NCBI RefSeq assembly: GCF_045689235.1
Contig: NZ_CP136864.1
Location: 992,001 to 1,056,000 of the forward strand
Source: Congregibacter variabilis
GTDB taxonomy: Bacteria; Pseudomonadota; Gammaproteobacteria; Pseudomonadales; Halieaceae
Length of the DNA: 64,000 nt
Reading direction: 5' to 3'
Each line of letters begins with the position of its first letter. The first letter of the stretch is position 1. Shown in pieces: positions 16,734-25,540 of this stretch. Both the position numbers and the translations under genes were made by a program. The notes below the pieces were generated by a model. The model searched no databases. It was not told the origin of the DNA and worked only from the letters and a program-made list of their open reading frames with translations.

Positions 16734-18959
16734 CTAAACCTCCATGGAATGATGACCTTGAACTTGCTCATGAATTTGCTCTTCCTGCCTCCAGAACTGG
16801 TGCCATCCGGGCACCCCTTCATCGCTGGCCAGTCCCAATTTCGTAAGTTGCGCGCGCCATTGCCGTTGACCAAAACCGCAGCTAATACTTTGACAACCCA
16901 GTTCAGGATCAATCAGGCACTCTGTAGTCGCCTCCCAGGTCTTGGCACCAAGGCGCAATCGATGCTGACCCCGCTGACGCCACACTCCGTCATCGGCAAT
17001 AAATTCACGCTCATAGACACTATCCACGCCACAGCCAAGGGGGCGTGTCACTCTCAAAGCAATCCGTTGAAAAAAACCCAGGGGGAATAACTGCGCCGAG
17101 GGTGAGTCACGCCAGCGGTGAGCGCTCCCGGTGAGCGGCGTCAGGCCGCAGGCCAACAGCCAGATGTCGAGAAGAATGTCGTCCGGGCCCTGTCGATCAT
17201 AAAAGGCCAGAACACCGTTTTTCTCTTCGAACGCAGCGCTGGCGCCCGTATCGCTCATCAGACGGAACTCGCCCAGCAGGGTAAGAACCACCTGCAGTTG
17301 ACAAGGCTTCTGGGGCAGCACACCACTGCCATCGACACGATAGGTAAACTGACGGCCCACCGGCAAATGCAGTGGCATTGCCAATCGCGGGTCGATCACC
17401 GCTGCTTCCAAACTATCGCCCGCTTTGGGCCGAGCATTGAGCAGGTACTCGCTCACACCACTCAATTCGTGACGCAGCAAGCTACACAAATGAAATGGCT
17501 CCGTAGCGCTGCCCAAACGCGCACTACGCTGGACTTGTAAATGAACGTGAGGCTGAGCGGAACGACCGGAGTTGCCACAGGAGCCTATTAGCTTACCCGG
17601 AACTATCCATTCATTTTCCTTGACCCTGACACTGTGCTGCCTAAGGTGAGCAAGCAATACGTGCAAACCGCTGTCCAGCCTGATCAGTACAAAGTTGCCC
17701 CAGTTATTTTTAGTGTCTACGTCACCCGGTGCATTGTCTGTCAGATGCTCGCGCACTCTAACTACTTGCCCGTTCACCGGTGACAAAACCGGCAGACCGA
17801 AGCAATAGAAATCCTCCAGCGCAGCGCCAGATCCAGAAAAACTCCTCCCGCCTTCGGCAATAAAAAAGTCAAGGGCATGCTGCCAGGGCGCCCTGTGTGT
17901 GTGTTCTCCGTCAAACCCCTGATAAATCTGCCATCGCCCAAAGACCGGCAGCAGGAGGGGCACGCTATTGACCTCTCCGTTGCGTATCCGTGCCAGTCTG
18001 GCCCGTTCATAGTTTTGCTCGGGTATCCCGGGCTGCGGGGAAAGCCATGGAGCCACAACACCGGGTCGAGAGCGTAAGGCCACTAAAAATATCAGGGTCA
18101 CCACCACATAGGGCAATGCGATAAGCGGTAATCCATGAACAAACAAAAGATCCTGAAAAGCGATCATTAGCAGTGCTGTGAGGATCACGGCCAACAGTGC
18201 AGTGCTGAAACTGGCCATACCGGGCACTGTGTATATCCCACCGACTGCTATGGCCGTCAGCACCAGATTAAATCCCGCCCAAGCCATAAGTGGCGGCTGT
18301 GTAGACACACCCAGAGCCATAAAAATCAGCTGGCCGCTAGCCACTGCTGTAAGTGCTAGCAGTGCCATATAGCGAGAGCACCACAGCATCACAACAAGAA
18401 CTACGGCGCCAACGACAGGGTGAACAGAAAAAAATGTCGCACCGAGCAAGCAAAAAAGAGTATTCGCCTCAGGCAATAGCCAGGACGGCCCCATTGCGCT
18501 GGAATCCATCGGGGGAGTTAGCTGATAGAACTCCTGTGCCACTAACGCCGTCACCCCGGCGACCAGTAAAAACGGTATAACCAGCACCGGTAAGCGCTCG
18601 TGACGCCAGAACACATCGGCAAGAGCTGCGCTGGCAAATACCGCGAGTGCGGCGCCTGCAACGATTAAAATAACCAGATGAAAGTCCAAGGGATAGAAGG
18701 CACCCAATGACAAACCTACCAGCAGACTGTTGAGAATATATAAACGCCTGCGCGAGTCAGGAAAGCTAAACAGTCTGGTAACAATGACCGCAACTATCGC
18801 TGCTGCCAAACCCGAGAGGCCTGTCTTTGGGAAAACGAAAGTGGCTGCCATGAGCAACCCGCCGGCCAGAGGGCTCTCAAGAAAAAATAAAGCCGCGTAG
18901 GCACCGACCGTATCGTTCAGCATTTTCCTGAGAGCAGCTATGGTGCCCTTAGTCCTCAT
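16734..18959 (-). CDS. Urea-transporter domain fused to M23 (LytM) peptidase domain
   Basis: A 741-residue fusion. Residues 1-300 form a complete urea-transporter (UT) fold in two halves: NSLLVGLSLGAFYP (77-90) and FNLVLTAIAVGGIYTVP (230-246) are the two selectivity-filter repeats. Residues 340-480 are an M23 metallopeptidase: His361 and Asp364 (HALDF), His438 (LLAHL) and HVH at 471-473 keep all zinc ligands. A further 260 residues form an unassigned, probably beta-rich, domain. The ATG overlaps the decarboxylase stop by 4 bases. UT channels pass urea-like amides and M23 domains cut or bind peptidoglycan or peptides; why they are joined is unknown. Confidence 0.88.
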   Translation of the reverse strand: MRTKGTIAALRKMLNDTVGAYAALFFLESPLAGGLLMAATFVFPKTGLSGLAAAIVAVIVTRLFSFPDSRRRLYILNSLLVGLSLGAFYPLDFHLVILIVAGAALAVFASAALADVFWRHERLPVLVIPFLLVAGVTALVAQEFYQLTPPMDSSAMGPSWLLPEANTLFCLLGATFFSVHPVVGAVVLVVMLWCSRYMALLALTAVASGQLIFMALGVSTQPPLMAWAGFNLVLTAIAVGGIYTVPGMASFSTALLAVILTALLMIAFQDLLFVHGLPLIALPYVVVTLIFLVALRSRPGVVAPWLSPQPGIPEQNYERARLARIRNGEVNSVPLLLPVFGRWQIYQGFDGEHTHRAPWQHALDFFIAEGGRSFSGSGAALEDFYCFGLPVLSPVNGQVVRVREHLTDNAPGDVDTKNNWGNFVLIRLDSGLHVLLAHLRQHSVRVKENEWIVPGKLIGSCGNSGRSAQPHVHLQVQRSARLGSATEPFHLCSLLRHELSGVSEYLLNARPKAGDSLEAAVIDPRLAMPLHLPVGRQFTYRVDGSGVLPQKPCQLQVVLTLLGEFRLMSDTGASAAFEEKNGVLAFYDRQGPDDILLDIWLLACGLTPLTGSAHRWRDSPSAQLFPLGFFQRIALRVTRPLGCGVDSVYEREFIADDGVWRQRGQHRLRLGAKTWEATTECLIDPELGCQSISCGFGQRQWRAQLTKLGLASDEGVPGWHQFWRQEEQIHEQVQGHHSMEV

Positions 18960-20425
18960 TTCTCGCAGGCCGCGTCACTTACGGAGATCGTGTCCCCACC
19001 TCCAATCCGATCGCCCTGAGGACAGGCTCGGACCAGATGCTCGGGAATCAATTCCGACGCTGTAACCGTTGCAAGGTTTTCTTTACGGCGTATCACGGAG
19101 ACAGATTTGTCCCCATGAATGAGCAATACGTTTGGTCGATACTCGATGAATTGCATCCACTGCGTAGTGTTATAGGCACCCACTGGAGTAAATAACAGTG
19201 TGTCGCCCACGTTCAGTGGAGGGAGCATAATACTGGCACGCATCACATCGATGTTCATGCACAGCGGTCCATAGATGACAGTTTCCTCGGGCCTTCCCGA
19301 TAAAAGCCGGGTAGAAACTACGTTATGGTTGTACCAAAAAGCAGTAAACAGCTGACCTACACCGGCATCGACAATTACCGCACGCCTTCCGTCAGGCAGG
19401 CGCTTATTTGCAATGACTTTGGTCAGGAGATAGCCCGCGTCATCCACCAACGCGCGGCCCGTCTCCAATACTAGTGTGGGACGCTTCATGCCTCGCGCTT
19501 CACGATCGTGGGTAAGTTCCAGCAATACATCGCAAATAGCCTCCGCGTATTGCTCCACACTGGGCACAACCTGATCGGCGGGCAGATAGATACCCTGCAA
19601 AGAATTCATGGAAGCAAAGCCGCCCCCAAGATCTAGATAATCGATATTGCAATCGGTACGAGACTCTACCTCGTCCAAAAAATTGCACATGATGCGGGCT
19701 TGAACAGCGTAAGCCTTAGGCTCCAGAACGAAGGTCCCGATGTGGCTATGCAGCCCCGTGAGACTCATGTGCTCACTTGAAGCGATACGCCACGCGGCGT
19801 CCATTGCCTGCCCGGACTCCACATTAAACCCGAAGCGACTCCAGGGCTCCGTATACCCTGTGTCGAAATTGAGTCTCAGAGTTACGTCAAGACTGCGCTC
19901 CAGGTCTTTTGTGATTTTCTCAAGGGCATACAGCTCATCAAGATGATCAATATGAATGCGAGCACCCTCGGCAACTGCCCGCCGCAGCGCCTCCGGCTTT
20001 TTGCCGGGCCCGTTAAAGAAAATCCTCTCTCCAGGCACTCCCAAGCCTCGGGCTTTTTCATATTCAAAATCTGATACGACTTCTGCCCAGGCTCCTTCTT
20101 GATGAAAAACATTGCACAAGGCGCCCAGATAGTTGGTTTTATAGGACCATGCGAGTAATACATCGGGATAACGTGCACAAAAAGCCTGCTTTAGCCGCTG
20201 GCTGTTGCGACGCAGACGCTGCTCAGAAAACACGAACAGTGGCGAATCGTACTGATCCAGCAGATCTTTTACCGGCACGTTGTCGATGGCGTCAGTCCAG
20301 GATGAATCATGCGCCTTGCCGAACTTGTTTAGCGAGCCGCTGCGCAATGGCACGATCGTCGGCTTTATCCAGGGTTTGGAACCGGTAGTTCTTGCCTCGG
20401 AACTATTATCATAGTCAGGTGCCAT
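18956..20425 (-). CDS. PLP-dependent fold-III decarboxylase (DapDC/ODC-like)
   Basis: A 489-residue fold-type III PLP enzyme, the family of diaminopimelate, ornithine and arginine decarboxylases. The PLP lysine is Lys96 (SYKTN); GLHSHIGTFV, LDLGGGFASMN and ETGRALVDDAG are the phosphate and substrate motifs, and GPLCMNIDVM carries the conserved C-terminal cysteine. It is longer than DapDC (about 415) because of an N-terminal extension of about 45 residues. No lysA or speC context is present. It sits 8 bases after an ATP-grasp ligase and overlaps the UT-M23 gene, so it probably decarboxylates an amino acid or an amino-acid conjugate made by the ligase. Confidence 0.88.
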   Translation of the reverse strand: MAPDYDNSSEARTTGSKPWIKPTIVPLRSGSLNKFGKAHDSSWTDAIDNVPVKDLLDQYDSPLFVFSEQRLRRNSQRLKQAFCARYPDVLLAWSYKTNYLGALCNVFHQEGAWAEVVSDFEYEKARGLGVPGERIFFNGPGKKPEALRRAVAEGARIHIDHLDELYALEKITKDLERSLDVTLRLNFDTGYTEPWSRFGFNVESGQAMDAAWRIASSEHMSLTGLHSHIGTFVLEPKAYAVQARIMCNFLDEVESRTDCNIDYLDLGGGFASMNSLQGIYLPADQVVPSVEQYAEAICDVLLELTHDREARGMKRPTLVLETGRALVDDAGYLLTKVIANKRLPDGRRAVIVDAGVGQLFTAFWYNHNVVSTRLLSGRPEETVIYGPLCMNIDVMRASIMLPPLNVGDTLLFTPVGAYNTTQWMQFIEYRPNVLLIHGDKSVSVIRRKENLATVTASELIPEHLVRACPQGDRIGGGDTISVSDAACEK

Positions 20426-20433
20426 GGCTGGCT

Positions 20434-21555
20434 TTAGGACCCCTGAGCCGCCGACGGCTTGACGCTAGTGACCCGCAGCGCGCGCGACGCTGGCCGAAAG
20501 CTCTGACCGCCATTAATAATCACTGCCTCAAACTCACTTTGGGGAATAATGGTTTCTACCGCGTGGCGAATAAAAACCATGCCTGGACGCGTTGCGGCGG
20601 GCTCTGCTATCTCCTCCCCCAATATAAGCTTTAGCAACATCATCGGCAGGTTCCGTCCCACACCGGCGGACAGATAGATCCACGCCGGAAACCTCGGATT
20701 GATTTCGATCAGTTGGTAGTCACCATGGTTGTCGCGCATGACCTCCACCTCAAGGGGGCCGCGCCAATTAATTGCTTTGACAAGCGCAGCACTCGCGTCG
20801 TACAGCGTCTGATCGAAAATACTAACGCCGGACCAGGCTTTGCCCTTCTCGGTAACAGCCATCTTTTTCATCATGACTTCACCGAGCATCTTGCCCGTGC
20901 CGTCACAGATGGCGGTGAGATTACATTCCTCTCCCTCCACCAGCCGCTGCACAAGAACCGGATAACCCCACTGTGCTGTGATTTCACCAAAGGCATCAGC
21001 TGCCTGGTCGGCGCTTTGTACAATCTGCGCGCCGTAGAACAGGCCTTTTACCACCATCGGATAATTCCAGCCTTCTTTCTCGCATCGATAAAAAAAGCGC
21101 GAATGGGTCACCATCTTGATCTCCGGACAGTGAATGCCCGCGTGCCCAGCAAGCTCAGGCAGCCGGTCCTTGCTGCGCAGGCGCAACTGCTCAGGGCTTG
21201 GCAGGAAATGCCGTATACCCATCTCATCGAATTGCGGAGTCAGGCGTACCAATCCAGGGAGCTCAGCATCCAGGCAGGGCAAAATAACGTCAATTTCTTC
21301 TGAAGCGTGAATCGACCGCAGGCTGGCCATAAAGGCTTCCCCCCCCGCGGAAGGATATGGCAACAAATAGGCCGCATCACAATACTCCCGCAAGTACAAA
21401 CCCGGATCCAGAGCATCATAGCCAAGGCCTATGATGCGACCAGTGAACTCCAATGAATCGCGCAGACAACGCGCAACCGCGACCCCGGGTCCAGGATTAT
21501 CCGGTCTGGCATTCATACCGGTGATCGCGACGGTCAGCGATTTTGTCACGCTCAA
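20434..21555 (-). CDS. ATP-grasp ligase (CPSase-like)
   Basis: A 373-residue ATP-grasp enzyme, which activates a carboxylate as acyl phosphate for attack by an amine. ATP-grasp features are VVKGLFYGAQIV (phosphate loop region), VLVQRLVEGEECNL, and the metal site LEVEVM...LIEINPRFPAW. The N-terminal pre-ATP domain is CPSase/carboxylate-amine ligase-like. The start is TTG at 21555, overlapping the PqqD stop (TTGA); GTG at 21549 is an alternative. Close coupling with a PqqD-like gene suggests a peptide or amino-acid-carrier substrate. Substrate unknown. Confidence 0.87.
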   Translation of the reverse strand: MSVTKSLTVAITGMNARPDNPGPGVAVARCLRDSLEFTGRIIGLGYDALDPGLYLREYCDAAYLLPYPSAGGEAFMASLRSIHASEEIDVILPCLDAELPGLVRLTPQFDEMGIRHFLPSPEQLRLRSKDRLPELAGHAGIHCPEIKMVTHSRFFYRCEKEGWNYPMVVKGLFYGAQIVQSADQAADAFGEITAQWGYPVLVQRLVEGEECNLTAICDGTGKMLGEVMMKKMAVTEKGKAWSGVSIFDQTLYDASAALVKAINWRGPLEVEVMRDNHGDYQLIEINPRFPAWIYLSAGVGRNLPMMLLKLILGEEIAEPAATRPGMVFIRHAVETIIPQSEFEAVIINGGQSFRPASRALRVTSVKPSAAQGS

Positions 21556-21836
21556 TCGCCGACAAATTTGCGGAGCATGCCAATAAACTCGAGGACATCA
21601 CGTTCGAGCTCACTGGTCCCAGAGTCATATTCCTGACCCAAAAACTCCAGCAGCTCCGATGAATTCGCCTCTTTTTGCAGGTGCCTAAGTATCTCGAGGC
21701 CGGTTTCATTCACGGTGAAATGATGACCGCTGCTAGGGTCAAATACGAAACCGCTTTCGCTAATAGCCAAACGCCGCAGGGACTCAAGCGAAGGCATAGA
21801 AACGCCGCTGCTATCCCGCTTCAATCCCTGAGCCAT
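21552..21836 (-). CDS. PqqD-like peptide chaperone
   Basis: A 94-residue PqqD-family protein. FVFDPSSGHHFTVNETGLEILRHLQ matches the family core where PqqD and RRE domains read a hydrophobic segment and a T/N-x-x-G-x-x-I/L motif, and the C-terminal DVLEFIGMLRKFVG helix completes the winged-helix-like fold. Such domains bind leader peptides in RiPP pathways, but no obvious short precursor is seen nearby. ATG 21836 is preferred over a TTG 16 codons upstream. It is the first gene of the coupled operon, overlapping the ATP-grasp gene by 4 bases. Confidence 0.82.
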   Translation of the reverse strand: MAQGLKRDSSGVSMPSLESLRRLAISESGFVFDPSSGHHFTVNETGLEILRHLQKEANSSELLEFLGQEYDSGTSELERDVLEFIGMLRKFVGD

Positions 21837-21956
21837 AAGCGTCTTTTTCCTGAAGAATAGACGCTCAGTCTGGGACGAGAGCAATGGAGCTGATATCGGG
21901 AAAAGCCCTAATCTTTAGATCCTTACGAGGGTCACACATCCTGCGTTGCCTGAGGA

Positions 21957-22478
21957 TCAGCCCCTGCACTCCAGCGCAAGCACGCAGACATCTAGTGCGA
22001 CCTCATTGCCCTGGTCCATGAACTCCTGAGTCGTCGAGCTCAGCATTGCAGCCCTTGCCTGACACCACTCGTGCACCGTACCGACGGCTGAATCAGACAA
22101 TGCCAGAGCATGGCTAAAACCCTTTTCCATGAGCAGGCGCTCAATGTGCTTGGAAAAAAGGGGGACCAGCGACGGCGACTTAATGTGAAATGCGCCCAAC
22201 TCGGCAATCTTATCGCGCGTTACCTCAAGACCCTGGGATCGCTGCAACAGCTGCTCAACAGATTCTTCAAGGTATTGTTCGAGGAACAAACCACCGGACG
22301 CGCTCCTAAAGCCAACTACAGCATTGAGTTGGTCACGGCGATGCACGCAGATGTATCCAGGAAACACCTGACGTAAAGGATGGATGACATTAGCGTCGTA
22401 TACAGCCGCAGCAAACGCTGCAATCTGTGCATATTCAGCGTCGCGCTTTTCCACCGCATGCACTATATATTGATTCAT
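21957..22478 (-). CDS. Thermostable hemolysin (T_hemolysin) family protein
   Basis: A 173-residue protein matching the T_hemolysin family (GNAT-like fold). FLEQYLEESVEQLLQR and VTRDKIAELGAFHI correspond to the family blocks LEQYLD-x-PIE and R-x-x-IVEVGNLA, and AVVGFRSASGG precedes them. Despite the name, most members are probably acyltransferases of unknown substrate. It is 120 bases upstream of the PqqD-like gene on the same strand, so it may belong to the same regulon, but the gap permits a separate promoter. Confidence 0.78.
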   Translation of the reverse strand: MNQYIVHAVEKRDAEYAQIAAFAAAVYDANVIHPLRQVFPGYICVHRRDQLNAVVGFRSASGGLFLEQYLEESVEQLLQRSQGLEVTRDKIAELGAFHIKSPSLVPLFSKHIERLLMEKGFSHALALSDSAVGTVHEWCQARAAMLSSTTQEFMDQGNEVALDVCVLALECRG

Positions 22479-22553
22479 TGTTATTGCTCTTACTCGAAGG
22501 ACCGCGCCGGAAGAAGAGTCGGAAGACGCAGGTACTGGCTCTCGGGTGCAATC

Positions 22554-22937
22554 TCAAGCTTGCACTATGTCGACACGCCAAGGTGGAAAGCGGCGATTAT
22601 CTCCCGCGCGATATAATTTAATTTTATTTCCCGAAGGATCTCTCAACACAGCCTCTGTCCACAGATAGCTCTCTTCCCGGGGCAGCTGATCGAACGTAAC
22701 GCCTGCTCTTTGCAGACTATCTACCCATTCCTCAAGGCGCTCATGCTCAAAGTATATGACCGCACCGTTTGAAAATGCGGTCTCCTCCAAGGACAGGGAA
22801 AAAGTGGCTCCCCCATCGGGACATTCGAAACGGGCGTAGCGTGGTGAATCGACAATCTGCCTAAAGCCTAGCGACAGATAAAAGGCATTCGCCGCTGGCA
22901 GGTCGTGGACCGGCAGTGTGACCTGATTAAGTTGCAT
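22554..22937 (-). CDS. VOC (glyoxalase/bleomycin-resistance) family protein
   Basis: A 127-residue single VOC domain with paired beta-alpha-beta-beta-beta units: QLNQVTLPVHDLPAANAFY and LGFRQIVDSPRYARFEC, then AVLRDPSGNKIKLYRAGDN. Metal ligands are not complete in an obvious glyoxalase I pattern (a glutamine or leucine replaces the first histidine), so it may be a binding protein or a dioxygenase-like relative. It is about 26 bases downstream of the diguanylate cyclase on the same strand. Confidence 0.82.
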   Translation of the reverse strand: MQLNQVTLPVHDLPAANAFYLSLGFRQIVDSPRYARFECPDGGATFSLSLEETAFSNGAVIYFEHERLEEWVDSLQRAGVTFDQLPREESYLWTEAVLRDPSGNKIKLYRAGDNRRFPPWRVDIVQA

Positions 22938-22963
22938 GATCGACCATTGCCTTCAACGTCGCC

Positions 22964-24013
22964 TTACCGCGTGCTTGCCTTGTGGGCGTACATCCGCTCA
23001 TCAGCCATCCGCAAAAGCTCATCTGGCGCATCTGCCTCATCCGATAATACAGCCGTACCGATGCTCAGACAGATAACCGTACTGATCCCTTGGATAGTTG
23101 TTGGTCGCTGAAGCTGCCGCAGAATTTTCGAACTCACTATCTCGGCCGCCCGCTCTTCATTCAGGCCGGTCAGAAGTACCGCAAATTCATCGCCTCCCAA
23201 TCGGCTCGCCAAATCCGTCTCCCGGATTGAGTCGCGCAGCGTATCGCCAAGAACCTTGAGAACCTCATCGCCATACTCGTGACCGTGGGTATCGTTCATG
23301 GCCTTGAAATTATCCAGATCGATGTACAAAACAGCGACCTTGTGCCCCCCGCGATTTGCGTGGGCAATCTGTAGCGTCAGGCTCTCAAGAAATTTTCGAC
23401 GATTGGCGAGACCGGTAAGGGAATCGTGGGTAGCAAGGTGTTCCATTTCCTGTCGCTGCTGCTCGCTGAACAGGCGCAGTCTGTGAGTTTCCAAGAGATC
23501 GCGCACGTGCACGAAGCGAAACACCATCGAAGCGATTGTGGCGCTGAATAGGGCAAAGGCAAAATGAACAAAAAGTGCGTGGTCGGAAAGTTCAGCCACG
23601 GCCAAGACCCATGAACCTAAGGTCACGAGCAGAGTCAGCACATACCAGGGAAGCGACAACACAAACAAACCAGCGCCCAAAATCACCAGCATTACGTTAG
23701 TCGTTTGAACCATATCCTGCGTTAGATAAACATGGAACGCACTGTTGATACTGAGCATTATCATGACCAGAGACGCGATGGGATAGGTCAAGGTCTTCAG
23801 CGCTGCCCAGCGACGAACAGCGACCGTGATACAGAACAAAACGATGGCCGTAACGCCCGCGATAGTAACCATGGGGAGACGAATTTCGGCGGGCAGCAAA
23901 AACGAGTGGCTGATCGTGAACACAACGTAGAGCACGCCCAACGCTATGGTAACGGGCGGCAGACTGCCCCAGACTCTGTTTCTCAGTGCTTCTCTGGTCT
24001 CGATTTCGTGCAT
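22964..24013 (-). CDS. Membrane-bound diguanylate cyclase
   Basis: A 349-residue GGDEF protein that makes cyclic di-GMP from GTP. Six membrane helices occupy residues 21-165. The GGDEF domain starts at DSLTGLANR (197-205), with the active site GGDEF at 273-277 and an intact inhibitory I-site RETD at 264-267, so product inhibition is expected. A short coiled linker (THRLRLFSEQQRQEMEHL) joins the two parts. No EAL domain is present. It probably senses a membrane or small-molecule signal. It is followed by the VOC gene. Confidence 0.95.
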   Translation of the reverse strand: MHEIETREALRNRVWGSLPPVTIALGVLYVVFTISHSFLLPAEIRLPMVTIAGVTAIVLFCITVAVRRWAALKTLTYPIASLVMIMLSINSAFHVYLTQDMVQTTNVMLVILGAGLFVLSLPWYVLTLLVTLGSWVLAVAELSDHALFVHFAFALFSATIASMVFRFVHVRDLLETHRLRLFSEQQRQEMEHLATHDSLTGLANRRKFLESLTLQIAHANRGGHKVAVLYIDLDNFKAMNDTHGHEYGDEVLKVLGDTLRDSIRETDLASRLGGDEFAVLLTGLNEERAAEIVSSKILRQLQRPTTIQGISTVICLSIGTAVLSDEADAPDELLRMADERMYAHKASTR

Positions 24014-24228
24014 GGCTAACAGGCCCCGGCACCCTGCTCAAAGGCACATGGCCTCCCTACTGCGAAGTAATGAACTTCACCCCGCCGCCAAGTGTAACGC
24101 AGCTGTCAGCCTGACGAGAACGCCGGATGATTGATGTTTAGGACGATAGGGCCACAGAGGCGAGCACCGCGGCCAACAGACGACACCGAAAAAAGTGTCG
24201 CGCACAATGAGTTTGCACGGTTTTAAAT
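24014..24228. other. Intergenic region between diguanylate cyclase and tRNA-Ala
   Basis: Part of the longest gap (24014-24504), otherwise filled by the tRNA and its promoter. Nothing coding is seen. A 6-bp inverted repeat CGACAC/GTGTCG at 24181-24200, with an A-rich loop, lies 29 bases past the tRNA 3' end. It may stabilise or end the tRNA transcript, though no T tract follows on the minus strand. Confidence 0.4.
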
Positions 24229-24304
24229 TGGTGGAGCCAGGCGGGATCGAACCGCCGACCTCAACACTGCCAGTGTTGCGCTCTCCCAGCTGAGCTATGG
24301 CCCC
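24229..24304 (-). tRNA. tRNA-Ala (GGC)
   Basis: On the minus strand the sequence folds as a complete 76-nt cloverleaf. The acceptor begins GGGGCCA and pairs with TGGCTCC, the D loop is AGCTCAGCTGGGAGAGC, the anticodon stem CAACA/TGTTG encloses loop CTGGCAG with anticodon GGC, and the T arm is GGCGGTTCGATCCCGCC. The discriminator A is followed by an encoded CCA. It reads GCC and GCU alanine codons. A sigma70-like promoter lies just upstream. Confidence 0.97.
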
Positions 24305-24318
24305 ATAGAGGAGGCGGG

Positions 24319-24347
24319 AGTCTAATCGGCGCTGGAGCGAATTTCAA
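24319..24347 (-). promoter_or_regulatory. Sigma70 promoter of tRNA-Ala
   Basis: On the minus strand TTGAAA (-35) and TAGACT (-10) are separated by exactly 17 bases, and the -10 ends 14 bases before the mature tRNA. A G/C-rich discriminator follows, typical of stringently controlled stable-RNA promoters. Confidence 0.65.
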
Positions 24348-24504
24348 TAGATCCATCTCAAAATAGGCTTTTACTTCCACAGCTTATCTACCTGCAAAAG
24401 CGCTGAATCCCTCCCGAAGTACAGGCGACTCCTGCTAACATCACTCTCCTGACAGAGCAGAAAAGCACTCTGTTTGTCGCGGTAGCCAAGGAGCACCCTC
24501 AAAC

Positions 24505-25494
24505 ATGAACGAATCACCCACCTGGTGGCAGGCACTAACGACTGTCCCACGGCTCGGCGCCGGCCAGTGGCAGACGCTTTCCCTGCCCGTGCGTTGGTTG
24601 CTCGCAGTGCGTTCTTCGGTACTGTTTATGACATTAATGTCAGCGGCCTTGGGTGGACTATTAGCCTGGCGCGACGGCTTGGGTGACCTTGGTCTTTGGT
24701 TGCTGTGCATGCTTGGACTCATGTTGGCCCATGCGACCAATAATCTTCTTAACGATCTCACCGATTCCAGTCGCGGAATCGATGCTGGCAACTACTACCG
24801 CAATCAGTACGGCATCCATGTGCTCGAAGACGGGTTAATGAACCGCAAACAGTTTTACGGTTACCTGGCATTAACCGGCGGTGCTGCAGTGCTCATTGGC
24901 ATCTATCTGGTCCTGGCCCGCGGAGGACTCACCTTACCGCTCATGCTTGCCGGTGCTTTCTTTGTCTTGTTTTACACCTGGCCGCTCAAATACATAGGTC
25001 TAGGAGAGCCCGCCGTGCTCCTCGTCTGGGGGCCATTGATGGTAGGCGGCAGTTATTACGTAAGCGCGGGCCAGTGGAGCACTTCCGCTGCGTGGTTGGG
25101 CCTGCTCTATGGCATCGGCCCCACAACTGTGCTGTTTGGCAAGCATATCGACAAACTTGAAATGGATCGTGAGAAGGGCGTGCGCACCCTGCCCGTGCTA
25201 CTGGGCCACGCTGGTGCCCGACGTACTACCCAGGTATTACTGGTATCGCAATATATCGGCTGCGCTGCCTTAATATTCAGCGGCGGTGAACATTGGGTTT
25301 TGGCTATAGTTTTTCTCAGCGTGCCCGCCCTGCTGCGCGCATTAAAGGCTCTGCAAAGCCCCAAGCCCACCGAGCGCCCGGACAGCTATCCAAAACAGAT
25401 CTGGCCGCTATGGTTCTCCGCGCAAGCTTTTGCCCACACAAGGCAGTTCACCAGTCTCTTTGTCGCCGCACTCCTGGTGGCCACATGGCTCTAG
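24505..25494 (+). CDS. UbiA-family prenyltransferase (MenA-like)
   Basis: A 329-residue membrane prenyltransferase with about eight to nine helices. Two aspartate-rich prenyl-diphosphate motifs are visible: NNLLNDLTD (residues about 78-86) and DKLEMDREKG near 215. The overall pattern resembles 1,4-dihydroxy-2-naphthoate polyprenyltransferase. No other menaquinone genes are in the window, so the acceptor is uncertain. The start ATG has AAGGAG about 12 bases upstream. The APC permease follows on the same strand. Confidence 0.85.
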   Translation: MNESPTWWQALTTVPRLGAGQWQTLSLPVRWLLAVRSSVLFMTLMSAALGGLLAWRDGLGDLGLWLLCMLGLMLAHATNNLLNDLTDSSRGIDAGNYYRNQYGIHVLEDGLMNRKQFYGYLALTGGAAVLIGIYLVLARGGLTLPLMLAGAFFVLFYTWPLKYIGLGEPAVLLVWGPLMVGGSYYVSAGQWSTSAAWLGLLYGIGPTTVLFGKHIDKLEMDREKGVRTLPVLLGHAGARRTTQVLLVSQYIGCAALIFSGGEHWVLAIVFLSVPALLRALKALQSPKPTERPDSYPKQIWPLWFSAQAFAHTRQFTSLFVAALLVATWL

Positions 25495-25540
25495 ATCTGG
25501 ATTCGGTTGCGTCGGTGATACATTCGCGGAACAATGCCGC

